The notes under the pieces: model-generated | Databases searched by the model: none | What the model was told of the DNA's origin: nothing | What the model saw: the letters and a program-made list of their open reading frames with translations, nothing else | Assembly (NCBI GenBank): GCA_024699235.1 | Contig: JAILPY010000006.1 | Coordinates: 1 to 64,000, forward strand | Length of the DNA stretch: 64,000 nt | DNA from: Treponema sp. | GTDB taxonomy: Bacteria; Spirochaetota; Spirochaetia; Treponematales; Treponemataceae | Direction: 5' to 3' | Shown here: piece by piece, positions 1-10,436 of the stretch | How the letters are laid out: each line of letters opens with the position of its first letter | Numbering within the stretch: the stretch's first letter is position 1 | Made by a program: the position numbers and the translations under genes

Positions 1-3000
1 ACTTTTTTCTGAGACTTTTCCAGCAAAACCTTCATAGTCTGTTCAAGCTTATCAACATCGGCGCCTGTAGAATTAAGTTTTTCGAGCTTATAATCAATAG
101 AATGCTTATAAGTATCAAGCTGCTTATCTAAACCTGACAGAAATTTAGATTCCCGTGTCTCATAATCTGCAGCAATAGACTGCATGGAGACAGTCATTTT
201 CTGATCAAATTCATTAAGCTGTTCCTTTATAGATTCTGCAAAAGCGGAAAGCCTCAAGGCATTTGCCTTTGTTTCTTCATCAATCTTGGAAGCTGTTGAA
301 TAAGCAACTGTTTCTGACTGCTTATATTCATCCTGAATTTTTCTTATAGAATCTTCTACAGAAGATTTGATTTTTTCAGCACGCTCAGAAAGTCCCATCA
401 TAACGGATGTTACATTTTCCTGCATGTCGTGTACTTTTGAATCCAGTTCAGACTTATATTTTTCAAGGTTAGAAGAACTTACAGACTGATATTTACTGTA
501 TGCTTCTTCCTCTTCTCTCTCTGCCTTATCAAGCATATTCTTAAATACGTCTTCAAACCGTTTCTGAACTTGAGAAGTCTTTTCATCAATAGAATTCTGT
601 AAAGTAATCAACTGTTTTGTATTACCTTCTGCATCAGTACTAAGTTCGGAAGCAGTACGCTTTACCTTTTCATATGTTGAATCCAAATTTGCCTGAAGGG
701 AACCTATTCTATCATTAATTTCTTTTTCTATTGAAGAAGTTTTTGAATCAAGTGTATTCTGGAAATCCTCAACCTTAGATTCCAGACGTTCTGACAGATT
801 CTTTACAGTATCAGTAAGTCTTGAGGTAATTTCAGAATTGTTAGTGCTTACAGACATTTCAAGGGCCTTAGTCTTTTCCTCTACTTTAGAAACAATTTCA
901 GTTGTCTTGTCTGTAAAGTCTTTATTTATTTCATTGAATCTCTTAGTAAAATCATCTGAAAGAGATGCTGACTGATTCTTTATGTTCTGTTCAATTTCAG
1001 AAGTCCTTTCCTTAATATCCTGATCCAAAGCATCAGTCCTTGCTTTTAGATCATCCTGAAGAACAGAAGTTCTAGACTGAAGTTCCTGCTCAATAGAAGA
1101 TGTCTTTAAATTCAAATTCTGTTCTATAGCTTCTGTTCGCTTTTTAAGTTCCAACTCAAGGTTGTTTGTCCTTCCTGTTAAGGAAGTTGTCAATGTATCA
1201 GTCTTGTTATTCAAAAGATTTTCTGTAGCACTGGTCTTATCAAGAATTGCTTTTTGCAAAATAGAAATCTTAGAATTAAGTGCTGCAGAAAGTTCTGCTG
1301 TCCTATTTTCAACATCCTTATTATACGACATTGCAGTATTTTTATATCTTTCAATTGCAGAAGAAGTCTGCTTAGTTACGTTATTCGTGAGTTCCTCAAG
1401 ATTTTTCTGAAGGGCATCCTGGAACTCTGCAGACTTACTTGCAATTTCATTATTTATAGAAACTGTTTTTACCTTAACATCAGCGAGCTGCTTGTTTAAT
1501 GCATTTTCAAGTACAGAGGTCTTCTGATTAATTTCTTTTTCCAAATCAGAAGTTTTCTTTTCAAGAATCTTCCGCAATGAAGAAGTACGATCTTCAATAT
1601 CACGAGTATAAGTAATTGTTGTATTTCTATACTTTTCAATCGCAGCTGTAGTTTGAGTCTTTACATCAGAAGTCATTGAATCCAGCTGTGAATAGACATT
1701 CTTTTCCAGTTCAGAAGTCTTTGAATGTATTTCAGAACTGATAGCCTTTGCCTTTTCATTTAAGCCTGCAAGTTTCTTCTTGATGTCGTCATCAAGAGCC
1801 ACAGAACGCTGTTTCATAACAGACTCAAGGACAGCGGTCTTATCATTAATTTCTTTTTCCAAGGCCCCTGCCTTTTCATCTAGGGCTGACCTCAGGCTTG
1901 AAGTCCTATCTTCAATATCTTTTGTATAGCTATCGCAAGTTTTCTGATATTCTGTAATAGCTTTATCAGTCTTAACTTTTGTTTCCTCTGCAATAGAATT
2001 CAATTTTTTTACTACAACATTTTCAAGTGCAGCAGTTTTTCTATTCATCTCAGCATTTATATCTTCTGCCTTCTTATACAGAGATTCAATTTTGCTCATG
2101 ATTGTAGAATCAATATCTTGAGTTTTTTCGGACAAAGCTTTATTCAAGGCTTCAGTCTGTTGTGTTACAGACTGAGTAAGTTCTGAAATTCTTGAAATAG
2201 CATCATTGTCAATTGCCTGAGTCTGTTGCGTTACGGAATCAAGCAGAGATTGAATCTTGGAAGAAACGTCTTCATCAATTGAACCAGTCTTATCCGATAC
2301 GCTTCTCATAAGATTATCAATCTTAGAATCTATATCAGAATCAATAGACTTTGTTTTATCGTATACAAGGGCAACCATAGAATCTATTTTTTCTGTAAGA
2401 TCAGAATCAACAGCAGAAGCCTTGCTTGAAATTGTTTCATTTATATTATCAAGACGCAAATTAAGGGCATGATCTATATCATTTGCCTTGTCATCAAGAA
2501 GCGCCTGCACGCTTTCAAACCTCTCATGAACATCAGAATCCAAAGCATTAACTTTTTCAGTAAGTTCAGATGAAACAGCATCAAGCCTTTCTGTTAAAGA
2601 ATCTGTAAGAGACTCTACTTTTGAAACATAATCTGTATCAAAATTATCAGTTTTGTCAGTAAAGTCATTTATAAGAGATTCAATGCGGTCAATACAATCT
2701 GTTTTTAAAGAAATCTCCTTTTCTGCAAAATCAGATGAGATTCCCTCAAGTCGAGCATTAAAGTCAGTCACAATATTTTCTAATTTACTGTTATAATCAG
2801 AACTTAGAGATGAAGATTTAGCAGCAATATCTTTGATTATTCCATCAATATGACTATTGTTTTCAGAATTAAAGTCATCAATTCTTAAAGTTATGGCAGA
2901 TGCAATCTGTTCAATCCTGCTATTACTGTCAGAATCGATATCATTAATCTTAGAATTCAAGTCTTCTGACATCTGTCCTATTCTACCATTAACAGCAGAA

Positions 3001-6000
3001 TCAATATTATCAACCTTTGAATTCAAGTATTCTGACACCTGTCCTATTTTCTCATTAACTGTTGAATCGATATTATCAACCTTTGAATTCAAGTCTTCTG
3101 ACACCTGTCCTATTTTCTCATTAACTGTTGAATCAATATTATCAACCTTTGAATTCAAGTCTTTTGACATCTGTCCTATTTTCTCATTAACTGTTGAATC
3201 AATATTATCAACCTTTGAATTCAAGTCTTCTGACATCCGTCCAATTCTCTCGTTAACTGTAGAATCAATATTATCAATTTTTGAATTCAAGTCACTTGAT
3301 AAAGTTTCAATATGGTCACGGCATGCAGAATCAACAGAATCTGCTTTCTGCATACAGATTTCTTCAATTTGAGAAATGCGGCTATTGCATTCTGCATCTA
3401 TTTCAGCGACTTTTTCTGTCATTGAAGCTTCAACCTGATTCATGCGCTCATCATAATCTGCATTTAAAGTATCAACCTTTTCATTCACTGATGCCAGTAA
3501 AGCGTCAGATTTCTCTTCTACGGACGAAACTCTTTCATCTACAGAAGATGTAAGCCTTTCAATTCTTTCAGAAACATCATTTTCAAGAGAGATGACTTTA
3601 TCGTTTAAATTTGTAGACACTCCGTTAATTTTATCACTGTAACTGTTTATCAAAGAATCAACAGCATTCTTAATATCATCATCAAGAGTTTTTGTCTTAT
3701 CGTTAAATTCTGATGTTACTTCAGAAATTTTACGGGCAATATCATCATCCATTTGCTGAGACTTTTCTTTCACAGAATCTCTCAAAGAAGTAATCAAGGC
3801 ATCAACTTCATCATTTAAAGACTTCTCTTTCTTTTCTATTGAAACAGTAAGACTCTCAACTTTTTGAAGAACATCCTTTCCTATATTTTCTGATTTTTGA
3901 GACAATTCTTCATTCAACCGGTTAATTATGCCGCTAACGTCAGATTCTAAAGCTTTTGTCTGATTTTCAAGTTTATCACTAAGTTCTGAATACCTTGCAT
4001 TCATATCCAGATCAAGATTTTTAGTTTTTTGATCCAATATTGAAGTTAAATTTCCAATTGACTCATTTAAGCCAGAAGAGAATGTCTTTACATTTGACTC
4101 AAGCCTTGCAGTCAAAGCAGCTATAGAAGAACTAACATTATCGTCAAGCTGCTTGGTCCTATCATCAACAGAAGAAGTAAGTAAATCAATTTTTTCATTT
4201 AATGTTGAATCAAGGTTTTGAGCCCTTGTTATAAGAGAACTTGTAAGGGAGTCAATTTTTCCTTTCAAATCTGTACTTATAGTATTGGTTCGTTCATTAA
4301 AAGTATCATTCAACTGTGTTGTCTTTTCAGAAATAATGGCACTCATGTCATTAGAAAAATCATTAACTCTCTTTTCAAGATCATCTTTCTTTAGTTTTAG
4401 CGTATTCTGCAGGTTACCTGTATAATCATCTATGTTCTTTAAATAAACGTCCGCATTTTTCTTATATTTGTCAAATGCAGCATCAACTTCAGCATTTACG
4501 CTAGTCTTCATTTCATCAACACGTTCTGCTATTGACTTTTCAAGAGAATCTGCCTTGCTCTGAATTGTAGAAGATACAAATTCAATTTTTTCAGACACAG
4601 CCTTAAGATTTTCATCCATTGTGCCATGCATTTCTGCAACAGAATCTTCCAACGACTTATGCAGAGAATCAGCTTCTCCCTGTATTCTTTCTACATAACC
4701 AGAAGCCTGAGCATTATAAGAAGCTATTGCATCATCTGTACGGGACGTTATGCTTTCAGAAACAGCAGCAAGCTTTGCATTAACGTCATTTTCAAAATCC
4801 TCAGTATGCTTCCTGACTTTTTCATCAGCCTCTTTTATTGCAGCATCAACAGAATCAATTCTAATAGAAAGGCTTTCATCAAATGCAGAAGTCCTGCTGT
4901 TTATGTCGCTTTCAAATTCAGAAAGACGTTCATCTAGTGCAGAGCGAATAGACTGAGCCTTATCATTATATTTCTGTTCAATATCGGCAGTCGTTTCTTT
5001 ATACTGTTCCATCAGCAAATCTGACCTACTTTCAATATCAGAAGCAACAGAATTTATCTGTTCTGAAACTGACTGAACTTTTTCATTAAGAGCATCCCTT
5101 AGAGACTGAGTTTCTGATTCTATCTTTTCTACATATGTTTCAGCCTGCTCGTTATATTCTGCAAATGCCGTATCTGCACGTGTTGTAATATCATTGGCAA
5201 AATCTGTCAGCCTTTGATTTACAGTCTGCTTAAAGTTTTCTGTCTGTTCTTGCATACGCTCATTTGCTTCCTGAACAGCAGAATCCATTTCATTGAATCG
5301 TTCTGTTACTTCTTCACTAAACGAAGAATTTCTATCATTCATACTGTTTTCAAATTCTGAAATCCTATTATTCAAATCATTGTAAACAGTATCCGCTTTA
5401 TCTTTAAATTTATGTTCAATATCTTCAGCCGTTTCTTTATATTGAGTAAAAAGAGAATCAGAATTAGCATCAAATTCAGATTTAAATGCATACAGCTTTT
5501 CATTCAGTGCATTTTCTAATTCTGATGTACGCTTTTGTACAGAGCTTTCTAGATTATCAGTCCGTTCTTGTACAGCAGTCTCAATCTCTCCGGTTCTCTG
5601 ATTCATCATATCTTCAAGACGTGCTGTTTTCTGCTGAATATCATCTTCAAGACCACTTATTTTTTCATCAAGAGTACTGTGCAATGCTCCTGTACGAGTA
5701 TCAACAATCTGAGTATAATTTTCTGCTTCAGCAGTATAACGCTCTACCGCAGATGAAGTTTTTTCTTTTATTTCCTCAAGAGTAGTTTCAAGTTGGGCAC
5801 GGACATTTTCCTGCAATGAAGAAGACTCCCCTTCCAGCTTATTTGAAATAGACTCCATAAAATTATTTATTTCTTTTATCTTATTATCAACTTCAGCAGT
5901 TAATTCCTCAATTCTAGAATTTGTAGAAGAATCAAGTTCGGAAAGCCTATTTTCAAGATTATTGCGGATTGAAGCAGCCCTTCCATTCAATTCATTATTA

Positions 6001-8246
6001 TAATTTTCATATTCCTTAGAATATGTATTAATTACAACAGCAGTCTGCTTACGAATACCGTCAGTAACAGAATTAACCCTTTCCGTCATAGAAGCAAGTT
6101 CTTTCGTAACCTCTTCTTCAATACCAGCTGTCTTGCTTGAAAGCTGATCATTAAGAACGGCAGCCTTATTCTGCAATTCTTCTATTTTCCTGTTAAACAG
6201 ATTTTCAAGTTCAGAAAGACGAGTCTTAACGCTTTCATCAAGCTTTCCTGACCTGCTATTAAACAAAGAAACAAGATTATCTGTCTTTATAGACAACGCC
6301 TGAGCAATATTATCAGTCCTCTGATTTAAATTACTTTCAAGGTCATCCGTCTTAGCAGTAAATTCATCTGCAAGGCCAGCTGTCTTTTCATCAAAGAAAG
6401 TCTGTACACGTACAGAAGCTTCTTCCAATGCTACATTCAATGAAGAAATTTTATTTAAGGCATCAGTTTCAATAGAAGAGGTTCTCTCCTGCAACTGATT
6501 CTGCAAGTCCTCTGTCATTGATACGATAGAATTGTCAAGCAAAGAAGTCTTATCACTTAACTTATCCTGCAAGTCAGCAGTAACTGCATTAATTGCAAGT
6601 TCTATCTCCTTAGACTTGCCGTCAAACTCATCCTTAGCCTGAGAAACACGTGCATTAAAATCAGCCGTCATTGCATTAACAGTGCCTTCCATAGCAACTG
6701 ACTCGACCTTAAGGTTTGACTGTAATGTTGAAATAATTGCATTTATCGAATCTTTTGCAGCAGAAGTCTTTTCGGCAAATTCTTCTGCAAGATTATGTTC
6801 AATTTCTTTTATAGAAGTCTCAAACTCGGAAGCTTTTCCTTCAAGTTCCGACTGCAAACGGGAAGTAGTTTCAACAAGCTGATTCTGAAGTGAATCTGTC
6901 ACTCCAGATACAGAAGATGAAATTTCACTGATTTTTTTATTTAACTCTTCATGTAAATTTGCCGTAGATGTAGATATAGAACTTTCAAGGGCAGCACTTT
7001 TCCCACCTAACTGCGACTGAAGGTTCGTTGTAATTTCATTAATATTATTCTCAATTGCGGAAGCCCGCTCTTCAAAAGAAGAATAAAGGCTCTGAATCTT
7101 TTCAGAAGAGGATGCTGACATAGACTGTGCAGTATCTTCGACAGAAGATAAAATAGAATCAGTTTTTTCTGAAAGGGAATTTCTAATATCGTCAATAATT
7201 GAGTTACATGAATTTTCAAGTTCATCAGCACGACTGTGATACATATCTTCAAGAGAACGTATTTTATCAGCAAAAGAAGAATCCATAACGCCAGTACGCT
7301 CTGCAATGACATCGTTCAGGCGGTTAATCTTTTCTTCCAGGTCAAGATTCAGGGCTTCAGTCCTATCTTCTACAAATGCAGAAAGCTCTTCGCTTTTTTC
7401 ATCAAAAGAATCATCAAAAGCCTTAGTCTTTTCAACAAGATTTTTCTGAACAGCCTGTATCTTATTTTCTATAAAGCCTATTAGGCGGCTTGCTTCTGCT
7501 TCAAGAGAATCTATGACTTCCTTTTTCCTATCTTCCGAACGTTTCTGCAGTGCCTTAAAGGATGCATCTTCAAGTTCTTCAGCATTATGAGAAGCATTAG
7601 AATATGCATTCTGAATGTCGGAAGCGATTTTTTCCATTAAGCTATTGTTTGTTTCTACATATTTTTGAGTTGACTCATCAAGCGCCTTTGCCCTTGCTTC
7701 ATACTCATCAAGCATTCCTTTCTTTATAGATTCAAGCTGCTCAACATTTTTATCTGTAAAACGCTTAGGCAAATCCGCAATCTTACGGTCTAAGGCATCA
7801 ACAGTTTTCTGTTGTGTTGCAAGACGCGAATTAAATTTTTCAATTGTATCTGCTTCCTTTTTTACATTTTCCAGATTTTCCTCAACAGCAACCGTCATAT
7901 CCATAAGATTTTTTACAAGAGCGTCATATGAAGAAATCTTGCTTCCAATATTCTTTACATTATCTATAATTACCTGAAGATCGTCAGAATTAGCCTTAAC
8001 TTCCTCCAACTGATCAGAAATATGCTTTATAATACTCTTGGCATGAATTTCAAGTTTCGCAAATTCGCTGGCATGATTTTCTAAAAGTTCTTCTTTTTCT
8101 TTAAATTTTTGATCAATTTCAGATTCTCGTTTTGATACATAGTTTTTTACCTTTTCCATCGAACTTTCATTTCTGTCCATACGCCTTAATCCCACAGAAA
8201 GCGCAGCCGACAGTACGACGGATACAATAATACCAAGAATAATCAC
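1..8246 (-). CDS. giant coiled-coil protein with N-terminal transmembrane anchor (possibly SpiroCoCo-type), partial: C-terminus outside window
   Basis: Frame read on the minus strand from GTG at 8246 (VIILGIIVSVVLSAALSVGLRRMDRNESSMEKVKNYVSKRESEIDQKF...) to the left edge (...KLEQTMKVLLEKSQKK), phase checked at both ends. G/purine-rich stretch upstream (GGGTGGGGAAATAAAAA). Low-complexity K/E/D/S/T-rich heptad/hendecad pattern throughout. The + strand ORFs listed here are shadows. Confidence 0.9.
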   Translation of the reverse strand, partial: MIILGIIVSVVLSAALSVGLRRMDRNESSMEKVKNYVSKRESEIDQKFKEKEELLENHASEFAKLEIHAKSIIKHISDQLEEVKANSDDLQVIIDNVKNIGSKISSYDALVKNLMDMTVAVEENLENVKKEADTIEKFNSRLATQQKTVDALDRKIADLPKRFTDKNVEQLESIKKGMLDEYEARAKALDESTQKYVETNNSLMEKIASDIQNAYSNASHNAEELEDASFKALQKRSEDRKKEVIDSLEAEASRLIGFIENKIQAVQKNLVEKTKAFDDSFDEKSEELSAFVEDRTEALNLDLEEKINRLNDVIAERTGVMDSSFADKIRSLEDMYHSRADELENSCNSIIDDIRNSLSEKTDSILSSVEDTAQSMSASSSEKIQSLYSSFEERASAIENNINEITTNLQSQLGGKSAALESSISTSTANLHEELNKKISEISSSVSGVTDSLQNQLVETTSRLQSELEGKASEFETSIKEIEHNLAEEFAEKTSAAKDSINAIISTLQSNLKVESVAMEGTVNAMTADFNARVSQAKDEFDGKSKEIELAINAVTADLQDKLSDKTSLLDNSIVSMTEDLQNQLQERTSSIETDALNKISSLNVALEEASVRVQTFFDEKTAGLADEFTAKTDDLESNLNQRTDNIAQALSIKTDNLVSLFNSRSGKLDESVKTRLSELENLFNRKIEELQNKAAVLNDQLSSKTAGIEEEVTKELASMTERVNSVTDGIRKQTAVVINTYSKEYENYNNELNGRAASIRNNLENRLSELDSSTNSRIEELTAEVDNKIKEINNFMESISNKLEGESSSLQENVRAQLETTLEEIKEKTSSAVERYTAEAENYTQIVDTRTGALHSTLDEKISGLEDDIQQKTARLEDMMNQRTGEIETAVQERTDNLESSVQKRTSELENALNEKLYAFKSEFDANSDSLFTQYKETAEDIEHKFKDKADTVYNDLNNRISEFENSMNDRNSSFSEEVTERFNEMDSAVQEANERMQEQTENFKQTVNQRLTDFANDITTRADTAFAEYNEQAETYVEKIESETQSLRDALNEKVQSVSEQINSVASDIESRSDLLMEQYKETTADIEQKYNDKAQSIRSALDERLSEFESDINSRTSAFDESLSIRIDSVDAAIKEADEKVRKHTEDFENDVNAKLAAVSESITSRTDDAIASYNAQASGYVERIQGEADSLHKSLEDSVAEMHGTMDENLKAVSEKIEFVSSTIQSKADSLEKSIAERVDEMKTSVNAEVDAAFDKYKKNADVYLKNIDDYTGNLQNTLKLKKDDLEKRVNDFSNDMSAIISEKTTQLNDTFNERTNTISTDLKGKIDSLTSSLITRAQNLDSTLNEKIDLLTSSVDDRTKQLDDNVSSSIAALTARLESNVKTFSSGLNESIGNLTSILDQKTKNLDLDMNARYSELSDKLENQTKALESDVSGIINRLNEELSQKSENIGKDVLQKVESLTVSIEKKEKSLNDEVDALITSLRDSVKEKSQQMDDDIARKISEVTSEFNDKTKTLDDDIKNAVDSLINSYSDKINGVSTNLNDKVISLENDVSERIERLTSSVDERVSSVEEKSDALLASVNEKVDTLNADYDERMNQVEASMTEKVAEIDAECNSRISQIEEICMQKADSVDSACRDHIETLSSDLNSKIDNIDSTVNERIGRMSEDLNSKVDNIDSTVNEKIGQMSKDLNSKVDNIDSTVNEKIGQVSEDLNSKVDNIDSTVNEKIGQVSEYLNSKVDNIDSAVNGRIGQMSEDLNSKINDIDSDSNSRIEQIASAITLRIDDFNSENNSHIDGIIKDIAAKSSSLSSDYNSKLENIVTDFNARLEGISSDFAEKEISLKTDCIDRIESLINDFTDKTDNFDTDYVSKVESLTDSLTERLDAVSSELTEKVNALDSDVHERFESVQALLDDKANDIDHALNLRLDNINETISSKASAVDSDLTEKIDSMVALVYDKTKSIDSDIDSKIDNLMRSVSDKTGSIDEDVSSKIQSLLDSVTQQTQAIDNDAISRISELTQSVTQQTEALNKALSEKTQDIDSTIMSKIESLYKKAEDINAEMNRKTAALENVVVKKLNSIAEETKVKTDKAITEYQKTCDSYTKDIEDRTSSLRSALDEKAGALEKEINDKTAVLESVMKQRSVALDDDIKKKLAGLNEKAKAISSEIHSKTSELEKNVYSQLDSMTSDVKTQTTAAIEKYRNTTITYTRDIEDRTSSLRKILEKKTSDLEKEINQKTSVLENALNKQLADVKVKTVSINNEIASKSAEFQDALQKNLEELTNNVTKQTSSAIERYKNTAMSYNKDVENRTAELSAALNSKISILQKAILDKTSATENLLNNKTDTLTTSLTGRTNNLELELKKRTEAIEQNLNLKTSSIEQELQSRTSVLQDDLKARTDALDQDIKERTSEIEQNIKNQSASLSDDFTKRFNEINKDFTDKTTEIVSKVEEKTKALEMSVSTNNSEITSRLTDTVKNLSERLESKVEDFQNTLDSKTSSIEKEINDRIGSLQANLDSTYEKVKRTASELSTDAEGNTKQLITLQNSIDEKTSQVQKRFEDVFKNMLDKAEREEEEAYSKYQSVSSSNLEKYKSELDSKVHDMQENVTSVMMGLSERAEKIKSSVEDSIRKIQDEYKQSETVAYSTASKIDEETKANALRLSAFAESIKEQLNEFDQKMTVSMQSIAADYETRESKFLSGLDKQLDTYKHSIDYKLEKLNSTGADVDKLEQTMKVLLEKSQKK
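2953..3288 (-). repeat. 66-nt (22-aa) tandem repeat inside the giant coiled-coil ORF, five full units plus a partial
   Basis: GAATTC recurs at 2953, 3019, 3085, 3151, 3217 and 3283, exactly 66 nt apart. Encoded unit is K-V-D-N-I-D-S-T-V-N-E-K-I-G-Q-x-S-E-D-L-N-S. Confidence 0.95.
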
Positions 8247-8303
8247 TTTTTATTTCCCCACCCAAAAATATTTTTTATTATAACATATAATTCTATATTT
8301 TGT

Positions 8304-8975
8304 CTATTTTAATACAATATTCTTCAACTGACGATAATTTTTAAAGGAAATATCAGCCTCAGGACACTTAAAGCCAAACAGTTTCCTAAGGCCTTTAAGC
8401 AGGTAAGCAGTCTTCATGCCATAGTTTTTTGCACCAAGCACATCATACTTAATGCTGTTACCCACATATAAAATCTGCTCAGGCTTTACTCCCAGCTTTT
8501 CTGCAAGTATTGCAAAAGGATAAATAGAGGGCTTGAGCGCACCAGACTCCTCAGAACCAATGCATACATCGCACAAAGAACGCAATCCCCACAAACGCCC
8601 TTTCTGTTCCGGAGGAAAATCTGAAAGAATGCCTATTTTTAGTCCTGCAGCCTTGAAGGCACATATTGACTGGTAAACATTAGAATAAGGCTTTATTTCA
8701 TAAAAATAAGGCTTTAGGCCCTCATAACAAATTTCATTTATCTGGTCTTTTGCAAATTCTGTAGTTACGTGCATTTCTTCTGCCAAAAGGCGAGCCTGAT
8801 ACTCAAAGAAATCTGGAAGAGGAGCCGTATGATGTAAAACATGACGGACTTTATTATATTTTAAAAAAAACTGAATATGATGAAGAAAGTATCCGGCTAT
8901 CCTTGTATATAGTCGCCAAGAAGGATACAGAGTGCCGTCAATATCAAATGCTATTGCTTTAATATCATTATACAT
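8304..8975 (-). CDS. HAD-family hydrolase
   Basis: N-terminal DIDGTLYPS motif, later ILSDFPPEQK and ILYVGNSIKYDVLGAKNYGMKTAYL (HAD motifs I-IV). Confidence 0.85.
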   Translation of the reverse strand: MYNDIKAIAFDIDGTLYPSWRLYTRIAGYFLHHIQFFLKYNKVRHVLHHTAPLPDFFEYQARLLAEEMHVTTEFAKDQINEICYEGLKPYFYEIKPYSNVYQSICAFKAAGLKIGILSDFPPEQKGRLWGLRSLCDVCIGSEESGALKPSIYPFAILAEKLGVKPEQILYVGNSIKYDVLGAKNYGMKTAYLLKGLRKLFGFKCPEADISFKNYRQLKNIVLK

Positions 8976-9011
8976 AAGAATAAGTATAATGATATTAAGT
9001 AATGCTGTCTA
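8976..9011 (-). promoter_or_regulatory. candidate sigma70-type promoter for the HAD hydrolase
   Basis: TAGACA (9006-9011), 17 nt, TATACT (8983-8988), then only 7 nt to ATG at 8975. Confidence 0.55.
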
Positions 9012-9014
9012 TTA

Positions 9015-10424
9015 TTATTTTATCATAGGACTAAAGTAATCGGTTGATTCTACACGCTCTAAATGAATAAAAGAATCAGGATGAGCCTTAAGGAATTCTC
9101 CCATGGAAAGTTCTTTACCCATTTCATAAATAATACAGTCAAACCGACCTTTATCATCAAAATAAGGGAACATAACAGCGCAGTTTGTAAAGGCCGCGTC
9201 TTCCGGCTTATTTTCAGAATGCTGCTTTATTGCTGCAAAATAAAAATTCCTTGGTTCTGTAGCAGCAAGAATATACATAAGCCCTTTCATTTCCCTCAAA
9301 GAGTAGCCTGTATCAACACTATATCCAGTAGACTGAAGAAGCTTTCCGTCAACAATATCAGCTACAAAGGGTGATATCCTTACATCAACACCAGTAACAT
9401 CTTTTGCACCCATAACATATTTATACCTACGTTTGCTTGAACGGGCATTCAGAGCCTCAACAGCAAGATTGCGGCACCAGTCCAGTGTAAAAGACAGATT
9501 CCAGTTCTGGGAAATCACGCCATTTTTTCCAAGGCTATTATAATTTACAGTAGGAACAACAAGGTCATCGATCTTTATATTTCTGCCAGTAGTTGTTTTT
9601 ACAATACCGTCTGTAATCCATTTCAAAAATCCAGGACCACTCATAACAAGCTTATTTTTTTCTATTGCAGCCTTAACGCCAACATCATTTTCTTCAGGTT
9701 CAAAAGGCTCGTTTGTCGTTATACAATACAGCTCCCCTTTTTCATTATAGCAGACATCTTCCTGATAATATATTTTATGCAGGTAACCTTGTATAAGCTT
9801 TGCCATCTGCAATACTGAATGGTACTGACCTGGCACGACGTTGACCTGCCACCAGGGCAAAGACCTTTTAGTCATATTTACAATGGAATCAAAGGATGTA
9901 GCATAAAGTTTCTTTATTGAAAATCCTACAGGAATCGATCGTGCGACATAGGCATTACAGACAACCATATCTGCATAAAGCTTTGGAGTATTATCACGGA
10001 ATTCTACATAAACGTCGCTATCATTATTAAAATACAGTCTTACGCGGAGAGGCTTTCCTGTCTTACTGTTACGGTAAAGAATCCAGCTTCCCGGAGAAGT
10101 TTTTGAATATCTTGCAGTTTTCTCAGTATAATCAGAACCAGCAGAACTGTTTTTATAATTAAAATTTATTATAGTCTTTGGAGCAACAATAATGGCTAAA
10201 TCCCCGTTACTTTCTTCAACGCGTACTTGGAATGTATTTCCAAGTCCATCTTCAATTATTTCAGGAGCCTTATTACGGATTTCCTGCACAGGAGCCGTAA
10301 ACCAGCTCTTTATAAGTGATTTCCTTATTTCTGTTGAATCAGGGATTCCAGACTTCGTATAATCTGCAAAAACAGGAATAATCGTCAATAGCAACAAACT
10401 TATCAATGAAAATATCTTTTTCAT
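9015..10424 (-). CDS. secreted/periplasmic conserved hypothetical protein
   Basis: 469-aa ORF with signal peptide MKKIFSLISLLLLTIIPVFA; SD AGGAGGGAAGTAAT before ATG. Confidence 0.75.
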   Translation of the reverse strand: MKKIFSLISLLLLTIIPVFADYTKSGIPDSTEIRKSLIKSWFTAPVQEIRNKAPEIIEDGLGNTFQVRVEESNGDLAIIVAPKTIINFNYKNSSAGSDYTEKTARYSKTSPGSWILYRNSKTGKPLRVRLYFNNDSDVYVEFRDNTPKLYADMVVCNAYVARSIPVGFSIKKLYATSFDSIVNMTKRSLPWWQVNVVPGQYHSVLQMAKLIQGYLHKIYYQEDVCYNEKGELYCITTNEPFEPEENDVGVKAAIEKNKLVMSGPGFLKWITDGIVKTTTGRNIKIDDLVVPTVNYNSLGKNGVISQNWNLSFTLDWCRNLAVEALNARSSKRRYKYVMGAKDVTGVDVRISPFVADIVDGKLLQSTGYSVDTGYSLREMKGLMYILAATEPRNFYFAAIKQHSENKPEDAAFTNCAVMFPYFDDKGRFDCIIYEMGKELSMGEFLKAHPDSFIHLERVESTDYFSPMIK

Positions 10425-10436
10425 ATTACTTCCCTC

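Noticed and set aside
7007-7312. Minus-strand 101-aa ORF in another frame
   Set aside because: Out-of-frame overlap within the giant ORF, no family resemblance.
1162-7484. Many + strand ORFs (82-171 aa) across the first 8 kb
   Set aside because: Low-complexity antisense shadows of the giant minus-strand coiled-coil ORF; repetitive only because the sense strand is repetitive.
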